64,000 bases of DNA. It comes from Bugula neritina. Its lineage: Eukaryota; Bryozoa; Gymnolaemata; Cheilostomatida; Bugulidae. The notes beneath the pieces are model-generated. The model was given only the letters and a program-made list of their open reading frames with translations. It made no database searches and had not been told where the DNA came from. A program made the translations under genes and the position numbers. Positions within the stretch are counted from its first letter, which is position 1. Each line of letters begins with the position of its first letter. Shown piece after piece: positions 41,153 to 54,000 of this stretch. The stretch spans positions 5,410,251 through 5,474,250 of the forward strand of contig OZ037773.1 of NCBI GenBank assembly GCA_964035545.1, read 5' to 3'.

Positions 41153-44100
41153 ATGGCCGACAATACTCAGTTAGACGCAACAGGTCGTGACCCTCTGGTA
41201 TTTTATCTTTTTGATGTCGATGGAACTTTGACTGAAGTTAGAAAGGTTAGTTAAGCTAAAGTTGTTTTTTCAACCTATAGCTGATGTCATTAAGTATTTT
41301 ATAGTATAAATATCCTTTAATAGAGGCAAAATATAGAATTCTAATTCTATTCCTCTTAACTTTTGTTTTCATTTATTATTTACTGTAGAAATTTTAGAGT
41401 TTGAATTTCAATGTTTCAAAATTTGTTGCTTCTTAAAACCAGTTCTAGTGAAAATAGAGAACAAATAGTAACTTAGATAACCGTTCATCTATTCTAATAG
41501 AAGTTTGGTCTATGCACTGCACCATTTGCTATATTGACTAGCAAATAATTATGCCTTATTTGAACTAGTAAGCAGTTATAAGTTTATGGGAATCAAAGTT
41601 CTTTGCATGCCATATGCCGTTACATTTTCCTGTACGTTTTTAATACTTCTTTAAAATATATTTTTAGCATTTGTTAGATGCAGGATGTTTTGAAAACATT
41701 TTTATTTAATTTTCCAGCTTGGGACAAGCTGGAAATTAAATAAAAATATTTATATAAAAATATCTATATAAACATATATAAAAGTCAGCTTGCTTTGCTT
41801 TGCTCTATCAGGTTTTCAACTCCCAGTATTGTATACTCACAATCAGTAAGAGTACAGATTACTATGCTATCATAATGTCTGGGTGTCTGTTCTATTCGTA
41901 GACCATTTCGAGAGAAATGATGGAGTTCATGCAAGAAATCAGGAAGAAGGTTTATTGCGGAATAGTTTCTGGCTCCGACCTTGAGAATGTCAATCAACAA
42001 CTCAGGGGTCAAGGTAAAAGTTTCTTTGTTAGTTTCCGCAACCGTTGAACATTAGGTAGGCATAGCATTGTTCAGTTTTAGTGATTAGTTGTTGTATTTA
42101 CAATGTCATTAAGGGGGTTGCTTTGCCTTGGTAGTTGGTAAACTTTGAGTTCTTGTTTGAACCAGTGAAAAACCTGTATGAATCATATAAAGTCAAAGGT
42201 CAATGCATGCCTAGCAAGTGCAAATAACATGATAGTAAGTTAGCTTTTGCTACTGGGTTGAGTGTGTTTTGGTGCCGCTGTGCTGCGGAACACATGTTGT
42301 TTGATGTACCGTAATTCTATTGGGTAAGACCATGTAACATATTTGATAATGTTAAATCACCATTCTCATGAAGATGATCAATAGTCGGAAGAAAAAGTTG
42401 CTTTTGGTGTGCTATATATGTAGTGCTGCAACAATTAAATGGACATGTTTTACTGGTTAGTTGAAAATGGCCGCGGAAGTAGAAAATGGCTCAATTGCTT
42501 TACTTTCCCCTTTGAAAATTCAATCAAACTCTACGTCTAATATTTCCTCTTTTAGTCTCACTAATTTCGTTAAGATCTCCTGAGAAGCTTTTGTAGTCTC
42601 ATCTGCCATACTTGTATTATTATTTCGCTTGTAATCAAAAGTTTTGGAGTGCTGCAGTAAAACTACAATTTAAAACATACCAAGAGCTGTTTCTGTTTAG
42701 GTATTTTATAAATTTTCAAACTGAGATTGAGTAACATCTACATCTTTTGGACTATTTCGTTTTTCAGTGATAATTTTCAACTGTAACTCCTTCATGTTGA
42801 AACTTATACACATCCAGTCCCACATGGTGCTATTTCAACTACACAGCCATGTTGCAGTTAGTTTTGTCGACTGTCAGTGTATATGTTTTACCATTTGATA
42901 TGAATTTTATGTTGCAGCGGTTGAAAAGTTTGATTATGTCTTCACTGAGAACGGGCTAACTTACCACAGAAACGGCAAACTTACTCTTAAAACTGTAAGA
43001 TTTCATAACCTACAGATACTACAACTTATCAGGAATATAGTTTTTAAGAACCATTTTTCATTTTATTTGAAAGAATATTGAGAAAAAACGAGGTGTTTTT
43101 ATTGTTTATACGGTTAGTTGTCTCCCTCAATCAGGAAGTGAATCATTTTTTGACAACTATATTATTTTCTTGTCGTTAAATTCCAGAACATCTGCAATTA
43201 TCTCGGGGAAGAGAAGCTGCAGGAAGTACTGGATTTCTGTCTCAAGTATTTGTCGGAACTCAAACTGCCCATCAAAAGGTGAAGGGAGAAAACTCTAAAT
43301 CTAGTGCATTTTGTATATTTTAAAAAAATTGATTGTGAAACTAATAATTAGAGTAAAAAGTTCTGACCTTATTTCAAATGGTTTCAGCTCATTGTATTCA
43401 ATTATGAAAACAAATTTAAACTAGGCATAACTTAAGTTTACAAATGGTCGTATTGCACTTATAACAGTACATTGTGTTGCATTTGAAAATTAGATTAAAT
43501 TTTATGCTTTAGAGGTCAGTTTATTGAGTTGAGAAGTGGTCTGATAAACGTCTGTCCTATGGGAAGGAATTGCACAAATGATGAGCGAGAAATCTTCATA
43601 AACTACGACAAGGTATCATTTAAACTTACCCATTAGTCATGTTCCACAATACATAATACATTGTTTTTTATGCAATTTATTGCTACAAAATATTTTGTGT
43701 ACATTTTACTACCTACTCACTTAATTATTAATGATGTAATAATATGGAAAACACATGATGTAATATCATGGAGAATACTTTATGTAAAACTATGGGAATT
43801 ACGTAATTGTAAAAACATGGTAAACACGCGATGTAATAACACGGAAAACAATCTAAAATAAAAAAATTTCAGGAACATCATGTGAGAGAGAACTTCATAG
43901 CAGAGCTTAGCCAAAAATTCAATGACGCAGGTCTGGTGTACAGTCGGGGAGGCCAAATAAGTTTTGATATCTATCCCCGTGGCTGGAACAAGCGCTATTG
44001 TCTAGATCATATTGATGCTGATGGATTTGAAGACATCCACTTCTTTGGAGATCGCTGTGAGCCTGTAGGTGTCATTTAGCTATTCTGCCGTGTTCCATAA

Positions 44101-44670
44101 TTGAAAAAAAAATATGACATAATTGAGGCCTATTTATGGCATGTTGAAGTGAATTATTAGTTTTTAGTTCATCACTAATAAAAGCACTACAAGCATAAAT
44201 GCACATTGTCATTGTGTTTGGGGATTGTCATTATGATAGCTGGTAGTTCGTGTAAATATTAAATATCTGATAGTAGCGAGTCTAATTCAACACGTTCTTC
44301 CTAAGCTAATGCAAGGATCTACCTGTAGTTGATTCTTCTAACTTGATCTGTGCTGCACTGATATAAAACTAGTAGATGTAATTAGTAATGTTTTATTGTA
44401 AATATTATATTGATGTAATCAAAAAAATATAAATGGTTGTGAGACTATTGGCTAGTTCAAAATTGTATCTTTCAAGTATAATTTTCTATTCAAATTACTA
44501 TTTGATGCCAACAAGTTTCCTAGTCATAGTAATGATTAGTAAGCCTGTTCTTTTGTTAGGGAGGTACAGACTATGATATATACAAAGACCCACGAGTCAC
44601 CGGCCATAAAATAACTGGTCCAGATGACTTGAAGAAAAAGATTCAAGAGATAATCCTAAAGGAGACGTAG
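41153..44670 (+). CDS. PMM2: Phosphomannomutase, 7 exons, 258 aa
   Basis: HAD-superfamily enzyme interconverting mannose-6-phosphate and mannose-1-phosphate in the cytosol, supplying GDP-mannose for glycosylation. Exons 41153-41245, 41902-42013, 42918-42994, 43187-43278, 43513-43612, 43873-44064, 44560-44670 (TAG), summing to 777 nt in frame. The catalytic motif FDVDGTLT supplies nucleophile D21 and acid D23. Further blocks: [50 protein letters not shown] with the substrate Arg pair, [19 protein letters not shown] and [18 protein letters not shown] with the Mg loop. Length matches animal PMM1/PMM2 (246-262). AATAAA at 44768-44773. Confidence 0.97.
41698..41747. repeat. 22-bp inverted repeat in PMM intron 1
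   Basis: Arms 41698-41720 and 41726-41747 around the loop GGGAC; they pair fully except for a one-base bulge. The left arm contains TTTTCCAG, an acceptor-like sequence that would be sequestered in the hairpin. Confidence 0.8.
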
Positions 44671-44767
44671 TGTTGTGTGTCGTATGCTCATGTTGTAAAC
44701 TTTATTCTAGTGTGAAGTATTGCCCTGCTACTTTCATAGTGTTGTTTATTGTAAGTTATAACAGTAA

Positions 44768-44773
44768 AATAAA
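44768..44773 (+). terminator. Poly(A) signal of PMM
   Basis: AATAAA about 98 nt past the PMM stop. The lectin-like gene from the other side has its candidate AATAAA at 44745-44750 (minus), so the two 3' ends overlap. Confidence 0.65.
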
Positions 44774-44862
44774 ACTCAAACTGATTACACACGGTGTTCA
44801 GAAAAATAAGATTGTACATACTTGCTTTTCTTAAGGCTAGTTAGTCTTTGCTTCCTTCTATT

Positions 44863-47011
44863 CTACTGGGCGGTAACTCGAGCCCCCTTAACTAAAACAG
44901 AGAACACGTGCATATTTATGGGTTGGCACACTTTTACGCGGCACAAATAGTGATTGTGTGCCATTGTAACATCGCAGTATGTTTCTGAAAATCACCGCAT
45001 CCCCATAGCATTTAATGTATCTGTACGATATGTGTTTGGTTTAAATTAACTGATGGTTGTGTTCTCAAACATAAAATAAAAAATTTGTAATGTAGTAGTA
45101 GTTAAAAACACCTTTAAGCAGCCAACAGTTTTGATCACTTTTAACCAGATAATGACACCATTTCAACATTCAAACCAATTACATCAAAATACATGTTCAA
45201 AGGATGCAAGTTGACTCAGAAATATCTAATATCCATGCAATACATAAACTGCTAATTTTGACATTAGCTTGATTGTTACCAAGTTCCATGTGTGAGCATT
45301 TCAGAAACTGATTGGGGCGTAAACTGTAAACTGATACTATTTTCAACAGGCATTTAACATTGCGGAATTGATTTAATTGAAATTAAATAAATTGCGTGTC
45401 AAATGCATATGTTACCAAGCTCAGGCGTTGTACTATACCAACAATCAGTGAAACACTATACAACTAATTTATATAACTAATTATTGACAAATGAAATGAA
45501 AAATAGACATCATGCTTGTAGCAAGTGTTAAATGACACATGTACGTAATTTATTTTATTAAGATGTTTAATTTAAATTTAACTGCTTTTCTTAATCAATA
45601 AAACAAGAGTAAAATCTTTAAGAATTCCAGTGAAATAAGATGTGAATCAGGAACGCCAGTACAAAATATAGAGGTAAGTGCAGTAATGGAGAAGCCTGCA
45701 TGTGTTCTAGATTAGAAATGTAGCAAAATTAGTTCTATTCTTGCAAGAATTTCAACCCGCACCCAAACCAAAATTTAATAAAACAATTGAAGAACTTGGA
45801 CTATCTCAGTTTCTCCACTGCTCCTAAATGTACATAGACATGATTACTTACCAATATAATACATCCGTCTACCAGCTAAGACAGCAATGCCAACCAAGAC
45901 AACTACCCCAGCCGCACCACCAACAGCATATCCTATTACGGACTTATTTGCTTCTCTACTTGTCTCTACAATATAATTGTGGTAGTGGTAACTATGGTAA
46001 CAGGAATAACTATTATAAATCCATATGTGGACAGGTTACTTTCTGTATTTCATAGAAAGTGCTACAGAGGCAAAATACTGTAAAGTCTGTAGCTTCCCTG
46101 CATGGGACACAGTCAACAAATCTTCTGTATTTAAGAGAAGTAGAAAGCTTAACGCAAAAGTTGAAATAACTTTTCTGAAATTTTACCCTTCATAGTGGAA
46201 GATTCATACTGTGTGGTTACACTTGGGGTTTCTGCGACCGTTGATCCAAGCAAGAAGAATGTTGGTGTAGGCATGAATGTTGATCTAGGCGTGAATGTTG
46301 ATCCAGTAGTATATGGTGGTTCAGTAGTGAATGTTGGTCTAGTAGTATATGGTGGTCTAGTAGTAGTATATGGTGGTCTAGTAGTATATGGTCGTCTAGT
46401 AGTAAATGGTCGTCTAGTAGTATATGGTGGTCTAGTAGTACATGTTGGTCTAGTAGTATATGTTGGTCTAGTAGTATATGGTGGTCTAGTAGTATATGTT
46501 GGTCTAGTAGTATATGGTGGTCTAGTAGTAAATGGTGGTCTAGTAGTATATGGTGGTCTAGTAGTAAATGGTCGTCTAGTAGTATATGGTGGTCTAGTAG
46601 TAAATGGTGGTCCAGTAGTATATGGTCGTCTAGTAGTATATGGTCGTCTAGTAGTAAATGGTCGTCTAGTAGTATATGGTGGTCTAGTAGTATATGGTGG
46701 TCTAGTAGTAACAGGTGGTCTAAAAGTAGTGACAGTTGTTGGTATCTCAGTAGTGGTGATGCCAGAAAGTGTGCTATTGGTTGCGCAATCACCTGCAGCA
46801 AAATGATTGGAAATTTAAACATTAAAAGAGCAAATATAGAACAAATTATGAGTGAAGATAATAGAAATCATATCAAAAGCAAAGGTAAGGTCTTTTTTGG
46901 CAATGTATGGCTTTGGTTTTGTTTCAGGTAATTGTTCATTTGTGTTCAAGTACAAACTATTATTAGCTAGGGCACAGATGGACAGACAGACATACATACA
47001 TACATACAGAA

Positions 47012-47080
<69 letters not shown>

Positions 47081-49356
47081 GGCAAACAGAGACAGACGTA
47101 CAAGTAGACAAAGGGACAGACAGACAGACAGAGACGCAAACATGCTGACTTACTAGTCAGAGTGTTACAGCTCGGGTACTTTTGACACAACGCTGCTGCC
47201 ATAACTGTGGAGCTGTTACAGGTGGTAGCGATTATGTTTTCATTTCCCATAATTCTCAAGTTACATTGAGACGGGCTAAACAAGCTAAGTGGTCTCGTGA
47301 TTGGTGATTGGTCAAACTGCCAAAGAAGCTCATCATATGTCGAATAATTTCTGTAGGCGCCAGTCCAGCCATAGCTTATTCCACTTTCTGTACATTCAAA
47401 TAAGATTTTTAATAATATATTGTAGTGTTGCTCTAAAAGCTATTTTAAATTGTCCTTGTATTTATTTTGCAAATTTGAATTTGATTTGCTTAAAAGTATC
47501 CAATTATTGATCTACAATTTATATTGCAAATAAAACTACATGTTTATTCTACTGAAGCCACAATAACTTTGTATTTTCTATATTCTTTAGCGTGTGGGAT
47601 ATTGAACCATAGTGCAATGTGTGACACTATAGCATAATATAATGCTTCAGTTTACTATACAACAAATTGTAATACATGCCACAAGATAGCCTAATGTGAT
47701 TTTACATGCCACAATATAACAGAATATCATTTAAGTATAGTAACAATATCACAGCATATGTGAAAACCTATTATATTTTGCAATATAAAATGTCCCGCAT
47801 ATAATATAATATAATATAACATGTCACGATATAATATATTTCACAATATGATATGTCATGATACAATATAATATAATGATATTATGCCCCAGTATAATTT
47901 AAGATGTTAAATAATAAAGTATGCCACAATATGATATAATCTCTCTCAGACTTACCACTCACAAGATGTGCGAGCCAGGCAATCTGTAAATCTGACTCAG
48001 CTGAGGCGAGCTTTGAGTCAAAATCAACACATGCCTGACTGGCAGCCTCAAAGGTGAAGTTTCCAGGAACCAGCCTGTACAAACATATAAGACACGGTAG
48101 TCTATTAGTGCCTATTAATAACCATGCAGGTTGTGAAACAAATTTAATAGAAAGTATTTTAGCTGATGGCTTTGTCATACTCAAATTAGGCCTAAAGTAA
48201 CTAAAACTTTTACTATTTTGTTTCAACTGGGTGAGGCTTATGATTTTGAAAATATGATTTTCAATGCATTCTTTGTTTCAAATTCAGACATATTCATGTT
48301 AAATTTCGACTGCATATAGTATATGACTGTATACATTTTTTATATAAAATCGACAGATTTATTGGCAAATAAACTGTCATAGTGAATGACTGGATGCTAT
48401 AGTTAATAAACTGCTATTGACCATAGTATAGCAAATATACTGTCATAGATAGTAACTGCTATATTATCAAAACTGCTATTAGCAATAGCATGGCAAATAA
48501 ATTGCTATAGTGATTGCTATTAGCAATTGTATAGTAAATAAGCTGCCATATGTAGTGATTGCTAAAGCTATACATGTACTAAACTGCTACTATAAATAGA
48601 ATAGCAAATACACTGCCATCATATGCAGTGATTGCTACAGATATACTAAACTGCTATCAGCAAAAGTATAGCAAATACACTGCCATATATAGTTATTGCT
48701 ATAGCTATACTAAACTAGCTATAACTATTAGCAATAGCATAGCAACTTGAGTCACCATAGTATTACATGAGTTACATGACACTCACATGAAACAGTGCAG
48801 CCCACCCAGGTGCCAATCCTTGTCACATGCCAACTCTCCTAAGGTAGGTGCAAGTGCTTGCATCAGCAACAGAAACCCTAAAATTTGTACTTTACATACA
48901 AAAGAGATGGCAAGCTATTCAGCATGCAAGATGCCTTGAAAAGAAAAAGTCACTATTAATTTTAAATCAACTATAACTGTATATTATTATGCGGTGTTGA
49001 ACTATGTTATCAAATGATATTATAAATATACCCGCAGGTTGTAACAACTAAAACACGCTCGATCTTTGCAGAGCTGCACAATAATCTCAGAAAATACCAA
49101 ATTTAGTTATAAACGTTGCTTTTTCATGCTTTTTACTAGCATTCTTCTTGAAAAGCTTTGCAGCCCAATTCTCCCATAGCTTAAGCTACTACATAATATT
49201 TTTGAGTTGCCCGAAAAGTCTATTTATTTCAACAACCAAATTCAGGCATAATTAAACAAGTGGTTCACATATCAGATTATAAATTATTTGTTAGTAAACT
49301 GTGACAAAAAATCAGTGATATTAACCTGCAAAAACCACCAAGTGCCGACTTTCCAT
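44863..49356 (-). CDS. C-type-lectin-like protein with mucin stalk and membrane anchor, about 407 aa
   Basis: Exons (minus): 49356-49326, 48877-48787, 48074-47956, 47387-47154, 46792-46187, 45965-45852, and a candidate last exon 44891-44863 ending KGARVTAQ. Phases join throughout. Signal peptide 1-24 (FLLLMQALAPTLG). CTLD about 25-158: ACDKDWHLGGLHCF, GNFTFEAASQAC, KLASAESD, YGWTGAYRN, LLWQFDQSP and late cysteines (SQCNL, TTCNSS, ALCQK). The EPN/QPD and WND calcium/sugar motifs are not evident, so ligand binding may be non-canonical. Then about 25 hexapeptides of the type TTRPPY, a likely O-glycosylated stalk. TM helix about 369-392 (VIGYAVGGAAGVVVLVGIAV), stop-transfer RR, and a very short tail. 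A type I cell-surface recognition or mucin protein. The last exon is the least certain part. Confidence 0.8.
45675..45826. mobile_element. MITE, second copy of the TA-target family
   Basis: Ends TAAGTGCAGTAATGGAGAA and, at the right, TTTCTCCACTGCTCCTA; internal TGTTCTAGATTAGAAATGTA is shared with the copy at 15018-15179. TA at both borders. It lies in the last intron of the lectin-like gene. Confidence 0.8.
46290..46745 (-). repeat. 18-bp coding minisatellite (TTRPPY)n
   Basis: About 25 units of 18 bp; on the minus strand ACTACTAGACCACCATAT encodes the stalk of the lectin-like protein. Variant units give RRPF, RPTY and GPPF. The open frames on the other frames and strand are by-products of the repeat. 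Confidence 0.95.
47014..47078. repeat. (TA)n microsatellite flanked by CATA and GACA repeats
   Basis: TA run next to (CATA)n and (GACA)n in an intron of the lectin-like gene. Confidence 0.95.
48370..48770. repeat. Degenerate minisatellite in lectin-like intron 2
   Basis: Repeated blocks such as CTGCTATTAGCAATAGCATA, ACTGCCATA and GTGATTGCTATAG at intervals of roughly 50-70 bp. In gene sense it starts close to the donor at 48786. Confidence 0.7.
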
Positions 49357-50487
49357 CTTCTAGTGTTTGTCCTTTAGAATTCACGAACCACTTGCTTATA
49401 AGAGTTGTGAAGCATCAGTTCTGTTGATAAGAGATACTTCAAACAAAGCAAGTTGCTTAGCAAATTTAATTATATAAGAAATTTAAAGAAAAATAAAAGA
49501 CTAATTAATTGCTTTGACTTAAATATCACAACTTGTTACCAATGACTACCTGAAAACAGAATACTATATAATAGAAACAACAGGTCTTGTGCACGGCTAC
49601 TGTTTTGCAATTAGTTTTAGTGTTCAGTTATTCATTCTAAGATTGTTATATGATAAAACTATTTTAAAGAATCCAAACTTCAAAGACAAGCTGTGATTTT
49701 ACAATTCCAAAGTTTGAAGTAAACTTTCAAACTTTTGAATTGAAAGTTTACTTCTACTACCGCTCAATCAACACCTACACAGAAGCATTGAAATATATTC
49801 AAACTTTACACAGTTTGATAAGTCAAATTTGTAAATATCTATTATTACAAAATCTTCCTTTTGTGTAAATTTGTAAATTATATTTTAGAAGACATACTGT
49901 AGAGAATAAAGATAAAATAATAATTAGATAAAAACACAATTTCATAATATTACTGCATTTCATTTCAGAATACAAATCATTATGACTTACATGTACTTTG
50001 TGTGTATAAAAGAACATTAATATAAAATACTAGTATAACATAATGCATTTACTATGCAAGCACTCTATGATATGCTACGTTACGTATAATTAAATATTAA
50101 ATTAAAAATCAATTTTACAAATTCATTTTACATCATCTACTAACATGCCATTGTCAACACACGTGAAAAAGTACAGAAATATAAAAATAAAAACAAAAAT
50201 GACTTCGTGTTGACAGAAATGACTCATTGGGGTGCTAAAAATATCATAAGCTTTGCCTGACAGAAGCTGGTAATAAAAGGTATAGAGATTACTAGTTACA
50301 GGCGGAGTATAGTAACATACGGCGATGTCATAGTACGGCGATGTCATAGTATGCAAATATAAAGCATGCAACCTAATTACAATACAGTAAATTGAAACAT
50401 AATAAATAATACTATTCATTGTTTTAGGTAGTGTTCACACCAAACTTATGGTATATGCTCTTTGGGCATGGTAAAAGTTAGAGAGCT
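49357..50487. other. Intergenic region between lectin-like gene and CCDC9
   Basis: Expected to hold the lectin-like promoter and the CCDC9 3' UTR. A 15-bp inverted repeat lies at 49716-49730 / 49740-49754. No ORF supported. Confidence 0.4.
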
Positions 50488-51007
50488 TCAAAAACTGGTT
50501 TTTCTGGTGATGTAACAGGGCTACAATATAAAAATAAATTAATATCAAAATAACGACCAACATTTAACCGAATTAGTAAGCAATGCCAGGATCACAGTTT
50601 CAAAAGATATCAGTATTTAAAGTAATTATTACTGAAACCTGATGTATATTATATTAAGTTGTAACTATGCTGTAAAATTACTTGAATAATAGAAGTAAAG
50701 GGAGGAAAAACTATATAGCCTACAATACAATATACTACAATACACGATAATCCAATACAACACATACCGTACAATACAATATAATACATAAAATATAATA
50801 TACAATCATACATAATATAATACAATACAATATAATACACATTATACACATATCTACACATTGATGTCTACACATTTATATCTGTACATTGATATCTACA
50901 CATTGATGTCTTACCTCTCCATCTCTTGGGCCCAATCAAGTCGCTGCCTTCCTCCTTCAGGTGTCTTCATAACATCAAAGATTTCTTCACTACTGTGACT
51001 ATGTCTA

Positions 51008-51055
<48 letters not shown>

Positions 51056-54000
51056 CTATAACTTATATTCAGCATATATACATATTATAAAACTATATAC
51101 AGTGTATATACATATTATTATATAACTTATATACATTATATAACTCATCACACATGCATTATATATGCATGTTATATTATAATTTCTCATATACATTATA
51201 TATTATAGATACATATTATATTATTTATATACTTTATAGATGCATTATTATATATGTCTAACCCAATATTTATTTTTAGCTCTGGCTTGGCAGATGACAC
51301 TGGTGGTGTTGTGGTTGTGGGTGCTTTTGGAGTTGAGGATACTGGAGTTGTGGGTACTTGGGGAGACGTCTCCTCATCTGCAATTAAACGTCAACTTAAT
51401 ATTATCAGTTTAATTTTAGTGAAGCCTGCAGTTTGAACACACAATTAGCTTCAATCATAAATAAATAAATATAACCTGCATTCTGCAGGCTATATTTATT
51501 TCTGTATATATTCTCTACATTTAGTTTTTTATTATCATTTTTTTATTATTGATTTCTTTCCTTCTGCATGTTTATATTTATATTCTTCTGTTATAGACAA
51601 GTGTTAAATCGCAAAAACTTGTTGAATACTTTTACTTAATACAAAATATTATTCTGTCAGGTTTTTATAAAATAATCTGAGGAGTTGTCTTTCCACTATA
51701 GAAATATTAGGCCCCATGCTATAATATCTGTCCAATGAGCACATGGAAATATAACTAAACTGCATTCTAAAAGCGAGCCCTTTATAAGACTGTTACACTT
51801 GACTTCATTAAGACTATTTTACAGAAAACATGTGGAATTCAATTTCACATCTAGTAAACATTCAAAAAGTAAGTTGGGTAAGAATTGCCGACAGAAATTA
51901 ACACTACGCTGAGCAATGAAATAAAAGCATTGCCTCAAATCAGCTGCTAGCTTATAGAAATGATTTCCCAACAAATAGAGATTTGATGTGAATTATAACT
52001 CAGGGTACATAAGACCAGCTCAGCTACAGCATTTTATACACAGCAACAATAACCTAACTAATGATACACATTCAGCTGTATGATACAGCTACAACTATCA
52101 TACCAACAACTATAGGTATAAGACGTGGGTCGCTTACAGCAAATTTTACACATGAAAAAATTATAAGCTAAAATTTTTAGAAAAACAAAGCCACCAATTT
52201 AGCAGCTAAAATGGCTTGTGATTGCTCAACAGTTAATTTTACTTGAACATAGACTTAGAACCTGGCCGTACCTGTGGAGACTGGGTCATCACAGTCCACC
52301 CAACCTTCTTCATCATCTAACTCCACTTCATTCCTTACGTCCAGCTGTTTCTTTTTCTGGTAATAGAATCATAAAAATGTAACAGTGTATTATTGGGTGA
52401 ATGGAATTACGAACATATGAAGAACAGAGCAGTAATAAAAATGCCACAGCTTATGGATAGTAATATAGATAATGAAGTTCAACAAAAAACAGACAATCGA
52501 ATCAAATATATAAATCTAGTTCTTTTACAATAGATTATATAAACATTTGGTGGCTATGATGTCCATTACTAATACTTCAAGATTAGACCCATTGTCCAGT
52601 CTAGCAAATTCATGACTTAGCCATCTAATTACTGGGTGACAGTGCGAGACAGTAGCATTTCAATTAACACATTATGCTAATTTTTAGGCTGAAATCTTAA
52701 TTAGACAAAATAGTTATCTATATGCATGTTCCTGGTTATTTAAAAAACGTCGTTTTGAACGTTTGAAGCATTCCACAGTATCTGGATATATCTAACTGTC
52801 TGAGTATTCTAAAAGTCTACTTCCCACTCATATCCTCTTATAACATCAATTAAAATGGTTGAAGCTAACAGAATGTGTAGAAAACTCCAAAAACACAATT
52901 TTTCCTTTTGGCAAAATTAGATTAACTATCTATTATAGGTGGAAACTATGCTTTACCTTATCTGCAGCAGTAGTATCAGCTGTAGCAGCTCCTTTCCCAT
53001 CTGCTGGATAAGAATAATATGATTCAACGACACGAGTACAAACTGAGCCTTTTACATAATATAATATGAGTATAAACTAGCCGAGAGTTATATCATATAA
53101 ATACTGCTCCAGGGGGAAAAGCAAAGCCGTACCAAGAATGTTCAGGAAATATTATCAGCTTTTTCAGACACAAATTGATACTGTTTTTTTGTTAATTTGT
53201 ATTTATTATATACTCCCACATACAAACTGTAACTTATTCATTCTAAATAAAGAGCTAAGAGTCAACTATACACAATGATCACCAAGAGTTGATACATAGA
53301 CTGAGGGTCACATACACTAACTGTATATAGAAGGATAGAAGCAAAGACCAACCAGATTTAGCAGCACCAGAAGCCTGAGTTCTATTAGCTGAGTTAGTTG
53401 GATAGGCTGTGTTACCCCCTCCACCACTCCTACCACCTTGACGTCTTCGCTGACCTCTGTCCTTAGCCCTAGCACCTGATGGAGGTAGGGCTCGGGGGTC
53501 GTAGTCCTTCGTCCTGACACCCTCAGCTGAGGGTTGGACCTGATCAGCTGACAGCTTCTCACTTGGCTGCTGGTTCGCTGGTGAGTGCTGATTGGCTGAT
53601 GGGACAGACTTCTTATTGGACGAAGGACGAATTTTAGACCCTAAGCAACGGGCAGAGCAGTTATTCAAGAAGAGCCGGGTTACCATGGTGACAGATAGAT
53701 ATAAAGACAAGCAGAGAGACGACAACTAGATATTAGTATTGCACTACCCAATCCATACATATTTCATGACCTAATGTCTGTACACAGTTTATTATAAAAA
53801 ATTCATGTCACTCTAATGTGTATCATGTGAGGTATTATAATAGTTGACCATCACCACAGCTGTTAGAAATGTTGAGCAAAGAGCCAGTATATTTGATCAG
53901 CCGACAGGAAGCAAGGAATTACCTGCGGAAACTGAGGAATTTTGGGTAAAACTTGGCGACTTGAGTTGATCTGTTGACGAGGTTGTAACGGGAGACGAGA

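Noticed and set aside
46195-46822. Long ORFs reading GLVVYGG (+) and LLDHHILL (-)
   Set aside because: Other frames of the 18-bp repeat. Splice phases on both sides fix the TTRPPY frame on the minus strand.
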